DNA from: Methanospirillum hungatei
Lineage (GTDB): Archaea > Halobacteriota > Methanomicrobia > Methanomicrobiales > Methanospirillaceae
Assembly: GCF_019263745.1 (NCBI RefSeq)
Contig: NZ_CP077107.1
Coordinates: 1,240,001 to 1,304,000 of the forward strand
Direction of reading: 5' to 3'
Length of the DNA stretch: 64,000 nt
The position numbers and the translations under genes were made by a program. Positions within the stretch are counted from its first letter, which is position 1. Each line of letters opens with the position of its first letter. This document shows positions 34,222 to 42,927 of this stretch, piece by piece. The notes under the pieces are model-generated. The model was not told the DNA's origin and ran no database searches. It saw only the letters and a list, made by a program, of their open reading frames with translations.

Positions 34222-34292
34222 TGAGGCTTATTCAAAGTACTGTTGAGCAATGTATATAATCTATACACAGAATAGTTCTACTATCAGCCTTG

Positions 34293-34316
34293 TAACCCGG
34301 TTTTTTCTTCGGGTTA
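34293..34316 (+). terminator. Hairpin between pdaD and the TPR-CheC gene
   Basis: TAACCCG (34293-34299) pairs with CGGGTTA (34310-34316) around a T-rich 10-nt loop, 71 nt after pdaD and 14 nt before the next start codon. It may end pdaD transcripts or influence initiation of the downstream gene. Confidence 0.45.
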
Positions 34317-34329
34317 TGATACATATATC

Positions 34330-35976
34330 ATGATTGCTATGGATGCCGCACTACGCCGGGAAGTCAGAAATCTACTCCGAATGGGTGAATCAGCCTTGGA
34401 GCGAAGAGATTATGATCAGGCATCATTTCTATTTCGAAAAGCTTTCACACAGGATCCGGATAACGTCGCTGCGATAACCAATCTTGGATATACCTATGTT
34501 CGCATGGGGCGATTTTCTCATGCAAGAAAATGCTTTACAACAGCACTTGATATTGATCCTGAAAACCCGGTTGCAAGAAAAAATTTAAGCCTCCTCATGC
34601 GACCTGGACAAAAATCAGATCAATATCGTCCCAAATATCGTTCCCGGCCGGAGGAAGAGATCTATATCAGGTATATGCAGTGGGGCAACCTTCTGATGGA
34701 TCAGAAAAACTTCTATGCAGCAGTACAATATTTTGATTCTGCGAGTGGCATTCATCCCGACTTTATCGAACCTTTTTTAAAGATAGGGCTTGCATATGAG
34801 GAACTTGGAGAATATTCCCTTGCATGCAAGGCATTTGAAGAAGCTTTGGTAATTTATCCCGGAGATCCGGTAGCAAAAGAACATCTTGATCGGTGTCAGA
34901 CTTTTGAAAAGGATGGAAAAAAGAAACCTGAAATATCCGCAGGATTGGAAACGAAAGAACATATTCCAAATAACATAAAAGATGATGATCTCTTTGAAAA
35001 ACCAATTGTTGAACCGAAAAAAGAGCCAATAATGAAATCATCGGTTCCTGAAAAACCTCAGTCTGAAGCAGATCTTGTCATGTCAATTCTGGCTCAGTAT
35101 TCTTCTGACCAGCCAGAAGAAAAACCGGAAGAAGTGCCTGACGAAACAAAAGAATTACCTTCACAAGCACCATCACCAGCAATGATAGAGGACGATCCGG
35201 TCATGAGCATCCTCATGCAGTTTAAGGATGAGATTCCTGCCGAAGTGACCAATGAAGGAAATAAAGAAGAACAGGAAGATAGTATTCCTCAAACCGGAGC
35301 AGCACCGTTGAGTGGAACTATGGCTATGGAACAGAAAGAGGGCATTCGAGTTGATCTGAATGAAAATCAAAAAGATGCTCTTCGGGAACTAGGTAATATC
35401 GGTGCATCACATGCAGCGACTACCTTGTCAACAATGTTGAATACTCCGATTATGCTGAATGTTCCGGAGATAAATATTGTCGATCTTCAGAAGATAAACC
35501 AGGAGATAGAACAAACTCTTTCAGCGATGGTTATCTTTACCATGGAAGGTCAGATGGCAAAGGCCGGATATGTTATCCTGCATGTTCCACAGGAATCTGT
35601 CATTCAGATGACCTCCATTATGCTGGGTATGCCAATCGAGCCAGAACGGCCACTCAATGAAATGGATGAGAGTGCCATCAATGAGATAGGCAATATCATG
35701 GTATCAGCCTTCCTTGATGGAACAGCCGAACTTCTTGGAATAATTATGCTCCCTTCCCCTCCCCGGACCATATTTGATCTGCCTGAAAATGTCTTTGATC
35801 TGGTCATTCAGGAGAGCAATATTCTTTACGACAATGTAGTATTTTTCAAAACAGAATTAATTTGTGACGAGCATGAATTGAATCTGAACATTTTTATGCT
35901 GCCAAACCCTCCGGTGCTCCTCGACATTGTAAAGATGCTTGAAAAGATTATTGAAGATTCAGCAGCAGGAATTTAA
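34330..35976 (+). CDS. TPR-CheC fusion protein (putative CheY-P phosphatase)
   Basis: A 548-residue protein. Residues about 10-190 carry four or so TPR motifs ('DPDNVAAITNLGYTYVRMGR', 'PDFIEPFLKIGLAYEELGEY'). Residues 190-340 are a Pro/Glu-rich linker. Residues 345-548 form a CheC domain with both phosphatase motifs: 'ALRELGNIGASHAATTLSTM' and 'MDESAINEIGNIMVSAFLDG' (E and N in each helix are the catalytic pair known from CheC/CheX). It probably dephosphorylates CheY-P and docks to other proteins by its TPRs. It is convergent with cheD, 1 nt from its stop, which places it functionally in the chemotaxis block. Its CheC part resembles the CheC domain fused to CheA (36484-39516). Confidence 0.88.
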   Translation: MIAMDAALRREVRNLLRMGESALERRDYDQASFLFRKAFTQDPDNVAAITNLGYTYVRMGRFSHARKCFTTALDIDPENPVARKNLSLLMRPGQKSDQYRPKYRSRPEEEIYIRYMQWGNLLMDQKNFYAAVQYFDSASGIHPDFIEPFLKIGLAYEELGEYSLACKAFEEALVIYPGDPVAKEHLDRCQTFEKDGKKKPEISAGLETKEHIPNNIKDDDLFEKPIVEPKKEPIMKSSVPEKPQSEADLVMSILAQYSSDQPEEKPEEVPDETKELPSQAPSPAMIEDDPVMSILMQFKDEIPAEVTNEGNKEEQEDSIPQTGAAPLSGTMAMEQKEGIRVDLNENQKDALRELGNIGASHAATTLSTMLNTPIMLNVPEINIVDLQKINQEIEQTLSAMVIFTMEGQMAKAGYVILHVPQESVIQMTSIMLGMPIEPERPLNEMDESAINEIGNIMVSAFLDGTAELLGIIMLPSPPRTIFDLPENVFDLVIQESNILYDNVVFFKTELICDEHELNLNIFMLPNPPVLLDIVKMLEKIIEDSAAGI

Positions 35977-35977
35977 A

Positions 35978-36478
35978 CTAAATTTCTCTTGTTGTTCCAT
36001 CAGCCTGCCTGATAACAAGCCGTCCATTTTCTTTTGGGAAATATGTAACCGTCCTTCCAATCGTTCCGCCTAGATCTTCCCGAACGATAGGTATTGAGAG
36101 TTCTTTTAGAATTGCTTTCAGTGCCTCGGCATTTCGTTCGCCAATATTGAGATTGCCAGAAAAGTTCTGAAACATTGAAGCACCTCCTGCAAGTTTTGCT
36201 TTCATATTGGATATTTTACTTCCCTTAAGGGTAAGCTCTTTTATGAGCACTTCAACAGCGGTGTCTGCATATTTTCCCGCCCGCTCATTTGGTTTTCCAC
36301 TTGATTTTGGAAGCATAACATGAGCGAGTCCTCCAATTTTCTTTGTTTCATCATGAAGAACAAGCCCGATACATGAACCTAGCCCTATTGAGGTCATAAC
36401 GGAGTCCCCAGTACTCCATTCACCAATACCGATAATGATGACCTCACGCTGGTCATTGCCGGTAGTAGTTCCGTTCAT
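35978..36478 (-). CDS. cheD: Chemoreceptor glutamine deamidase CheD
   Basis: A 166-residue enzyme that deamidates glutamines on chemoreceptors and interacts with CheC. The conserved '[20 protein letters not shown]' holds the catalytic Cys, and 'GGLAHVMLP' the catalytic His. '[12 protein letters not shown]' and '[10 protein letters not shown]' are further blocks. It is the last gene of the motility/taxis unit and follows cheA after 5 nt. CheC partners are supplied here by the CheA-CheC fusion and the TPR-CheC protein rather than by a stand-alone CheC. Confidence 0.94.
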   Translation of the reverse strand: MNGTTTGNDQREVIIIGIGEWSTGDSVMTSIGLGSCIGLVLHDETKKIGGLAHVMLPKSSGKPNERAGKYADTAVEVLIKELTLKGSKISNMKAKLAGGASMFQNFSGNLNIGERNAEALKAILKELSIPIVREDLGGTIGRTVTYFPKENGRLVIRQADGTTREI

Positions 36479-36483
36479 TCAAT

Positions 36484-39400
36484 TCAGCCTGAAATTGCGA
36501 TTACATTCTCCATGCGTGCAAATATTTCCTGTAATAGAGATCTGCTTGGAAGCAGTATGATATTGGCTTTTATCTCATGGGTTGCACATGTGAGTTCGGT
36601 TCTGAAAAGAACCACTTCATCAACATTCTCGCGGATCTCCTGTGTTGCAATTATTGACTCAAGTGCTGCATGAGGCATGTCTATGACCATTGAAGGTGGT
36701 GATGGTATCATGATGATATTGAGAAGTGTTGCACATGCATCAAGGAATGAAGAGGTCATAATGTTGCCAATTTCATTTATTGCACTCTTGTCCATGTCAT
36801 CAATCTCACGATTCAGTTCTGTTGTACCTATCATGATATTGGTCAGCCGAATGATGGAGTCTTCAGGAATGTGCAGAATAAGATACCCTTCGCCAGATAT
36901 CTGCCCCTGGATCTGAAAAACAGTCAGTGCTGCCCGTACATCATCCAGGTAATTACGAAGATTTGCAAGGTTGACCAGAATTATTTCCGGGACACGAATC
37001 TGAATCATCGTGTTTAATATTGTTGACAGGGTAGTCGCTGCATGGGCCGCTCCGATATTCCCAAGTTCCCGTAGTTCATCTGCCTGTTGTTCACTGATTA
37101 CCAGATCCCCGTCAGTCACCACATTTTTAACCATTTTTTTCCCCCTTCTGCCTCCAGCTTTTTTTGCTGATTTTTGCCCTCCTTCACGAAGAATTGCCTT
37201 TACATCAAGAACCGGAACGACTTCACCATCACCAGGAATGGTAACTCCGCTTACTCCCTCACATGTTCCAACAAATTTTGAGAGTGGTTTTATAACCACC
37301 TCCTGCTGGCCTTCGATAAGATCGGCAATGATCGCCCCTTTCTTTGGTCCATTCTGAAGAACTACAATGACTTCCTCAGTTTTTGAACGACCGAACATGT
37401 CATCCAGACGATAAAGAACAATTATTTCATCCCGCATCAGAAGACCTTCTCCATTCCCGATATTTTGAATTGGAAAAGCGGCTAAACTTGCCACTTCAGC
37501 AACGTTCGTAATGGGGATGGCACATCGTTTGCCATTGATCCGGATCATCATAACCATGACGATTGCCATAGTCGGGGGAAGCACAAGCTCAAATCTGCTC
37601 CCCTCTCCAGGGACTGATTCGAGTTTTATTGTCCCCTGTAATGATGCAATAGTGGTTCTGACAACATCAAGGCCAACTCCCCGACCACTAATATCGGTAA
37701 TCTTATCTGCAGTTGAAAATCCCGGTTGGAAGAGAAGATCATATGCCTCCTGATCACTCATTAAAGCCAGCGATTCTTCAGTAACCAGTCCCCGCTCTAA
37801 TGCCTTTTTCTTGATCTTCTCAACATTAACTCCACCGCCGTCATCTTCTATCACGATAACGACATTGTCTTTATCACGGGATGCTGATAATTTTAAAAGA
37901 CCTTTTGGATTTTTGCCATTTGCAATCCTGACATCAGGGGACTCGATTCCATGATCAAGGGCATTTCTGATCAGATGAAGGAGTGGATCATTCAAACCAT
38001 CCATTACCGAGCGATCAAGTTCAGTATCTCCTCCTTCAACGACAAAGTCAACCTCTTTGCCTTCTTTTGTTGCTATATCACGGACTGTTCGGGGAAACCG
38101 GTTAAAAATGTGGTTCAGCGGAATCATCCGGATATCCATCATCATGACCTGCAGATCAGATACTGATCTGCCAACCATGTTCAGGGTTTCATCAAGTTCC
38201 TTTATTTTGTATTGCTGCGCGATTTGTTCCAATCTTCCCCGGTTAATGACCAGATCTTCAACCAGGTTCATCATATGGTCAAGACGATCAATATCCACAC
38301 GGATATTTTTTACTTCGCGCTTTTTCTCAGTTTTATCCGGAGTTGAAGTGCGAGGTCCCGTTGGAGTTATATCGTCAGAAGAATCGACTGAGATCCCAGA
38401 GACAGGGGCGATCACAGGTTCTTCTTTTTGAACAGAATAGTTCTTGATATCAGATCCTTTGAGCAATGACAGAATTTTCTCTTTTGGTTCGTTTGTAATA
38501 AAGAGGAGATCGATGATGCCATTGAATGAATCACTATCTTCAATGATCGCCCTTTTTGGAGTTATTTGTGATATTTTTCCTAATCCTTCGATATTTTGGA
38601 GCAATAACATCGAGCGCAGATTTTTGGAGTCAACAGAGGACGATAGTTCTATATGAATTGTGTACTGTTCTTCTCCATCAGAAATCACTTCTACAGGAGA
38701 GAGAACTTCAATGTCATCTTTTTCAGGAATAACTGGTTCTCCGATGGGGTGCTGAGCGACAGTAATTGTCCTCGATTGAACATCAGATACCCCAAGAATA
38801 GTTTCAATCGCTCCGATTCCTGCATTTGTTCTGAACTGGAGGGTGATTGCACCGGAAAAATTTTCATCATCTTCAATGACCGAACGATCCGGGCCAGTCT
38901 GAATTATTTCCCCGATTGATTCCAGGTTTTGAAGGATCAGCATCCCTCGAAGATTTTTATTATCTACATTATCTGCGAGGGAAAGGGAGATTTCATACGA
39001 TTGACAACCAGCACCAGCATCCTGATCATATGACGGGCCTTCATACATATCACCAGACTGATCAGAATCTGGTTCATACTGAATGAGGGGGGTCGGTTCA
39101 GGATCAGGTCTGGTCTCTTTTGTTCCACCATCAGCAACAGTTAACCAGCGTTTCAGGCTTTTCACACGCTGGTCTTTATGCTCCAGCTGACCTTCCCCTC
39201 CTTCCTCGATCTCATCAATCATGAGTTCGATATCATCAGCTCCGCCGAGGAGATCATCAACTAAAGACTGTGTAACCTCAAGCTTTCCACTTCTGATTTG
39301 AGAAAATACATCCTCGAGGGCATGACATATCTCCTCCATGTGCATGAAACCCATCGAAGCAGACATACCCTTCAGAGAGTGAGCAGACCGGAAGATCTCA

Positions 39401-39516
39401 TCAATTGCATGAGAATCAGTCCCTTTTTCCAGAACCAGAAGATTACTTACAATTCCCTCAAGGTTTTCCCGCGATTCTGCAACATAGAGACTCCGGTATG
39501 CGTCAAGGTCAGACAT
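36484..39516 (-). CDS. cheA: Chemotaxis histidine kinase CheA with a C-terminal CheC domain
   Basis: A 1010-residue protein, about 200-300 longer than most CheA. The order is: HPt domain (phosphorylated His46 in 'IFRSAHSLKGMSASMGF'); two P2-like repeats at about 175-255 and 280-365 ('NKNLRGMLILQNLESIGEI', 'SKNLRSMLLLQNIEGLGKI'); P3 dimerisation helices; the P4 ATPase ('LIRNALDHGIESPDV', 'DISGRGVGLDVVRT'); a P5 CheW-like domain; and from about 800 a full CheC domain with 'LRELGNIGAAHAATTLSTIL' and 'MDKSAINEIGNIMTSSFLDA'. It joins kinase and CheY-P phosphatase in one chain, so signal output and termination would be at the same site. cheB lies 3 nt upstream and cheD 5 nt downstream. Confidence 0.95.
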   Translation of the reverse strand: MSDLDAYRSLYVAESRENLEGIVSNLLVLEKGTDSHAIDEIFRSAHSLKGMSASMGFMHMEEICHALEDVFSQIRSGKLEVTQSLVDDLLGGADDIELMIDEIEEGGEGQLEHKDQRVKSLKRWLTVADGGTKETRPDPEPTPLIQYEPDSDQSGDMYEGPSYDQDAGAGCQSYEISLSLADNVDNKNLRGMLILQNLESIGEIIQTGPDRSVIEDDENFSGAITLQFRTNAGIGAIETILGVSDVQSRTITVAQHPIGEPVIPEKDDIEVLSPVEVISDGEEQYTIHIELSSSVDSKNLRSMLLLQNIEGLGKISQITPKRAIIEDSDSFNGIIDLLFITNEPKEKILSLLKGSDIKNYSVQKEEPVIAPVSGISVDSSDDITPTGPRTSTPDKTEKKREVKNIRVDIDRLDHMMNLVEDLVINRGRLEQIAQQYKIKELDETLNMVGRSVSDLQVMMMDIRMIPLNHIFNRFPRTVRDIATKEGKEVDFVVEGGDTELDRSVMDGLNDPLLHLIRNALDHGIESPDVRIANGKNPKGLLKLSASRDKDNVVIVIEDDGGGVNVEKIKKKALERGLVTEESLALMSDQEAYDLLFQPGFSTADKITDISGRGVGLDVVRTTIASLQGTIKLESVPGEGSRFELVLPPTMAIVMVMMIRINGKRCAIPITNVAEVASLAAFPIQNIGNGEGLLMRDEIIVLYRLDDMFGRSKTEEVIVVLQNGPKKGAIIADLIEGQQEVVIKPLSKFVGTCEGVSGVTIPGDGEVVPVLDVKAILREGGQKSAKKAGGRRGKKMVKNVVTDGDLVISEQQADELRELGNIGAAHAATTLSTILNTMIQIRVPEIILVNLANLRNYLDDVRAALTVFQIQGQISGEGYLILHIPEDSIIRLTNIMIGTTELNREIDDMDKSAINEIGNIMTSSFLDACATLLNIIMIPSPPSMVIDMPHAALESIIATQEIRENVDEVVLFRTELTCATHEIKANIILLPSRSLLQEIFARMENVIAISG

Positions 39517-39519
39517 AAT

Positions 39520-40548
39520 TCACCCGTTCATTGCCCTGATAGATTCACTAATTTTTTCAGGAATCGCCTGGAGAGCAAGCACATGATCAACACAGTTCCG
39601 TGATAAAGCAGACCGCGCCATTCCATATACCAGACAATCTTCTTCTCTACAGACAATGGTAACCCCGCCTGCTTTCTTGATTGCTTCAGTTCCTTCTCCA
39701 CCATCATTACCCATTCCAGACAGGATTGCTGTCACACAATGAGGGCCAAAGACTTGTGCGGCCGAAATGAAGGTCTTGTCTACAGCAGGTTTCACATTAT
39801 GAACCGGAGGAGAATCAGTCAGAATAATCTTACCACCCTGACTACCTCCCCGATCAAGAACAGATGATATGACCGTATGAAAACCTGCTCTTGAAACGAG
39901 AACGGTTCCGTTTTTTAAAAGATCACCATTTTCGGTTTCGCGAATCTGCAGAGGTGAGATACGATTCAGTCTTGCAGCTAGAGCAGCGGTAAAACCACCT
40001 TTTGGCATGTGTTGTGTAATTATCACAGCAGCATTCAAATTCGCGGGTAGTTTTGAAACGATGGTATCAAGCATGGGCGGGCCGCCTGCTGAAGACCCAA
40101 TGAGTACAATATTTCGGGCATTCACATCCTTCAGCGCAGGTTTTGACGTAATGTACGCGATCGTACAGATGTTTTTTATCTTGTGCTTGAGTTCTCCACC
40201 AATCTCCCGGATATTTTTAATCCCCCGGGGCTTGAGCATAAAATCATCTGCACCAAGAGCAATCGCTCTTTTCGTCATCTCTGCGCCTTCTGATGTTAAT
40301 GAGCTTAATACCAGCGTCTTTGGAAATTTGTCAATCTCCTTTTTTCGCTCAAGCATCGACAATCCATCTAGTCTGGGCATCTCAATATCAAGCGTAATCA
40401 AATCTGGTTTTAATTCCCGGATTTTATCAAGTGCCTCTAGACCATCGGATGCAACTCCTACAATCTGAATATCAGGATCATCTGAAAGCATATCCTGAAC
40501 TACAGTTCTGATAAAGAGTGAATCGTCGATGACGAGAACCCTGATCAT
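39520..40548 (-). CDS. cheB: Chemoreceptor methylesterase CheB
   Basis: A 342-residue two-domain protein. Residues 1-120 are the receiver domain: 'VLVIDDSLFIRT', with the phospho-acceptor Asp54 in 'ITLDIEMPRLDG'. Residues 150-340 are the methylesterase: 'IGSSAGGPP' (catalytic Ser), 'ITQHMPKGGF' (His) and 'GMGNDGGEG' (Asp). It removes methyl groups from receptor glutamates when CheA phosphorylates it. No cheR or cheW gene is in the window. Gaps to cheY and cheA are 3 nt. Confidence 0.95.
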   Translation of the reverse strand: MIRVLVIDDSLFIRTVVQDMLSDDPDIQIVGVASDGLEALDKIRELKPDLITLDIEMPRLDGLSMLERKKEIDKFPKTLVLSSLTSEGAEMTKRAIALGADDFMLKPRGIKNIREIGGELKHKIKNICTIAYITSKPALKDVNARNIVLIGSSAGGPPMLDTIVSKLPANLNAAVIITQHMPKGGFTAALAARLNRISPLQIRETENGDLLKNGTVLVSRAGFHTVISSVLDRGGSQGGKIILTDSPPVHNVKPAVDKTFISAAQVFGPHCVTAILSGMGNDGGEGTEAIKKAGGVTIVCREEDCLVYGMARSALSRNCVDHVLALQAIPEKISESIRAMNG

Positions 40549-40551
40549 GTA

Positions 40552-40914
40552 TTAAGCACCAAGGACATTTCCAATTTCTTCCAGGACCTTTGGCGCCTGG
40601 AACGGCTTTACGATGTAGCCCCTCGCCCCACTTTTAATTGCAAGTTTGACCATCTGTTCCTGACCGACCGCAGTGCACATAATGACTTTCGCATTTGTAT
40701 CAAGTGCCTTAATCGCTTTTAATGCTTCAATGCCATTCATTTTTGGCATGACAACATCCATTGTGACAAGATCAGGTTTCAATTCTTTATACTTGGTGAC
40801 GCCGATATCACCATCTTCAGCTTCGCCGACAATTTCGTGTCCCCCGGAGCTGAGAATGTTCTTGAGCAAGGTTCGCATAAACAATGTATCATCGACAATT
40901 AGGATTCGTCCCAT
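40552..40914 (-). CDS. cheY: Chemotaxis response regulator CheY
   Basis: A 120-residue single receiver domain: 'ILIVDDTLFMRTLLKNIL', phospho-acceptor Asp53 in 'VTMDVVMPKMNG', and 'GYIVKPFQ' with the conserved Lys. Phospho-CheY is expected to contact the archaellum through CheF, whose gene lies 66 nt upstream. A GGAGGA ribosome-binding site precedes the ATG. Length and motifs are typical of archaeal CheY. Confidence 0.95.
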   Translation of the reverse strand: MGRILIVDDTLFMRTLLKNILSSGGHEIVGEAEDGDIGVTKYKELKPDLVTMDVVMPKMNGIEALKAIKALDTNAKVIMCTAVGQEQMVKLAIKSGARGYIVKPFQAPKVLEEIGNVLGA

Positions 40915-40980
40915 GGGTGAACGGTTCCTCCTATGAATTAAACGATATTAATTGGTAAAAGGGTTGTGGAATATCTGGTC

Positions 40981-41802
40981 TTAAGAAGGTGGTTTGAGAG
41001 CATCAGTGATGTATCGTACACCCTTTGGAGTGAGCTGTACCTCTTTCCTTACCATAACAACATCCACGAGTTTTAATTTTAAAAGAGTTTCATAGATTGC
41101 ATTTAATTCTTCAGGTGGAAGGCTGAGCATATTTTCTATTGATTTGGTATCCATACCGCTGTAGATAAGCATGGCAACCTGGGCAGTCTGGGCATCAAGC
41201 TGGTCAAGCTCTGAACCCTTCATATCCATGTCTTTTGTTGCATCCCGAAGGAAATTATATAGAACCTGTAAGGTTGAAAGAGGACAGAGAATAAAACTGG
41301 TAACCACCTCACCACTCTCCAGGTGGTCAATCTTAATCACATCAAGCTTCTTCTTTTGTAACTCACGCTTGGTAAGTTCAAGACTTGCTACTTCTTTGAG
41401 CGGGACACTGATCTGTTTTTCCTGGCTGACAAACCAGATACCAGTCTTTAAAACAGCAATAGCGCCCTTTTCCCATTTTGCATCAGTGACGAGCACACCC
41501 CCCCTGATAGCCGGGGACATGAAATGTGCCATGATCCTGTATGCATTACAGGCCATGATGATCTTCTTGGTTAAAATGGTGAGGACTTTTTCAACCGATG
41601 CGATTTTGTATGCCCGCTCGGTTTTATCAGGCATGGTGACCAGCAGGGTGATCATCTGTCCCCTTTTTTGAAGATCTACAATACTCCGGTAGCTAACTGT
41701 CGTATTCCATGGGTCTTTTAAAGCGATACCGTCATTTCCGATATCGATTCGTGAGGTCACCCATGACCCGCCCTTTTCCAGTTTTGCCGGAACCTCTGCC
41801 AT
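40981..41802 (-). CDS. cheF: Archaeal chemotaxis adaptor CheF
   Basis: A 273-residue protein of the archaea-specific CheF family (DUF439), which links CheY to the archaellum motor. An N-terminal beta-rich part ('GSWVTSRIDIGNDGIALKDP', 'YRSIVDLQKRGQMITLLVTM') is followed by a middle domain ('WFVSQEKQISVPLKEVASLE') and a C-terminal winged-helix-like part ('QTAQVAMLIYSGMDTKSIEN', 'KLVDVVMVRKEVQLTPKGV'). Its location between arlJ with the membrane protein and cheY fits the switch role known in haloarchaea. Confidence 0.88.
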   Translation of the reverse strand: MAEVPAKLEKGGSWVTSRIDIGNDGIALKDPWNTTVSYRSIVDLQKRGQMITLLVTMPDKTERAYKIASVEKVLTILTKKIIMACNAYRIMAHFMSPAIRGGVLVTDAKWEKGAIAVLKTGIWFVSQEKQISVPLKEVASLELTKRELQKKKLDVIKIDHLESGEVVTSFILCPLSTLQVLYNFLRDATKDMDMKGSELDQLDAQTAQVAMLIYSGMDTKSIENMLSLPPEELNAIYETLLKLKLVDVVMVRKEVQLTPKGVRYITDALKPPS

Positions 41803-41832
41803 ATTCCCCTTTCTGATCTCTTTATATGGTGT

Positions 41833-42924
41833 TTATCTTCTTTTTATTCTTCGGTTGATAATGCTCATGATCTCCTGAAGTTCTTCAGCAAGTTCCTCTG
41901 CAGTCACATGAATATCCTTCAAGTCACGCAGGAGCACATCATCATCCCGTTTTTTCAGGTCTTCAATATCTGCCTTCAGTGAGGCGATAAGGTCATCATC
42001 ACCGCTTCCCTTTGTCTGGCTTAGTTCAGACTGCTCTTCACCACCAGAGTCATCGTCATCCTGACCATACATATAGGGTGTTTCTTCAGATGAACTGTAG
42101 GTAGAGAGATCAGATGTACTGATCGAGTCTCCACCTTCCATATTAGAGATAACATCATCACCTGAATCAGAACCAATCTCTATCGTGCTGGAATAGATAG
42201 CATCTATCTCATCAGGACCCTGATCATCATCAAGGATGATCTCTTCTTCTTCATCATGAGTAGATATATCCATCTTTTTAACATCAGAGTCTGACGGCAG
42301 ATCTGACATTGCATCTGAATCTCCAAACGGAGTCCGGATGTTATCAAATTCCGGATTTACTGAATCCAGTTCAGCATCAATATCCAGGCTATCATCAAGA
42401 TCCAGCCCGTCAAGTAAATCTCCATCAAATGAACTATCTTCAGATTTTTCAACATTCCCTACGGCATCGGATTCTTCATCAGTGCCACCTGACGGGTCTG
42501 GAGTTTTTTCTGTTTTTGTAGTGGATTTTTTTGCTTTGCCCTTTTTCTCTTCCGTCCCCTTTTTCTTTTCATTACGGGGTTTTTCAGAGCGTGAAGGTAA
42601 CTTTATTGCAGGCAGAGAAATGGAGGGCAATTTAAATTTATCAGATAATGAAGAGAAAATTCCCTCTCCCGGAGCTTTTCCTTTCTCTTTGGCAGATTTT
42701 TCCTTTTTTGGTTTTTTAGGCCGACTTTTAAGCCATTGTCTTAAATTATGAATTAATTCAGATAGAATTATCGTGCCGGTGATGATGAGTAGAATAACAG
42801 CGATGCCAATGACACCCATCATGAGATATAATACAGGGATATCAAAAATGAGAAGAATTGAACCCCCAAGAACAATAGCCACGAATATTACAAGACGCCG
42901 GGTAGAGTCAGAGAGTTCAACCAT
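41833..42924 (-). CDS. Membrane protein with a long acidic tail, archaellum locus
   Basis: A 363-residue protein. Two membrane helices lie near the N-terminus ('LVIFVAIVLGGSILLIFDIP' and 'MGVIGIAVILLIITGTIIL'), then a Lys/Pro-rich basic stretch (about 65-140), then a long Asp/Ser/Glu-rich, probably disordered, region (140-310), and a short coiled-coil-like end ('IHVTAEELAEELQEIMSIIN'). No family known to me. It lies 3 nt after arlJ and 30 nt before cheF on the same strand, so it is expressed with the motor. It could couple the motor to the polar membrane or to taxis proteins; this is inference. Confidence 0.7.
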   Translation of the reverse strand: MVELSDSTRRLVIFVAIVLGGSILLIFDIPVLYLMMGVIGIAVILLIITGTIILSELIHNLRQWLKSRPKKPKKEKSAKEKGKAPGEGIFSSLSDKFKLPSISLPAIKLPSRSEKPRNEKKKGTEEKKGKAKKSTTKTEKTPDPSGGTDEESDAVGNVEKSEDSSFDGDLLDGLDLDDSLDIDAELDSVNPEFDNIRTPFGDSDAMSDLPSDSDVKKMDISTHDEEEEIILDDDQGPDEIDAIYSSTIEIGSDSGDDVISNMEGGDSISTSDLSTYSSSEETPYMYGQDDDDSGGEEQSELSQTKGSGDDDLIASLKADIEDLKKRDDDVLLRDLKDIHVTAEELAEELQEIMSIINRRIKRR

Positions 42925-42927
42925 CGC

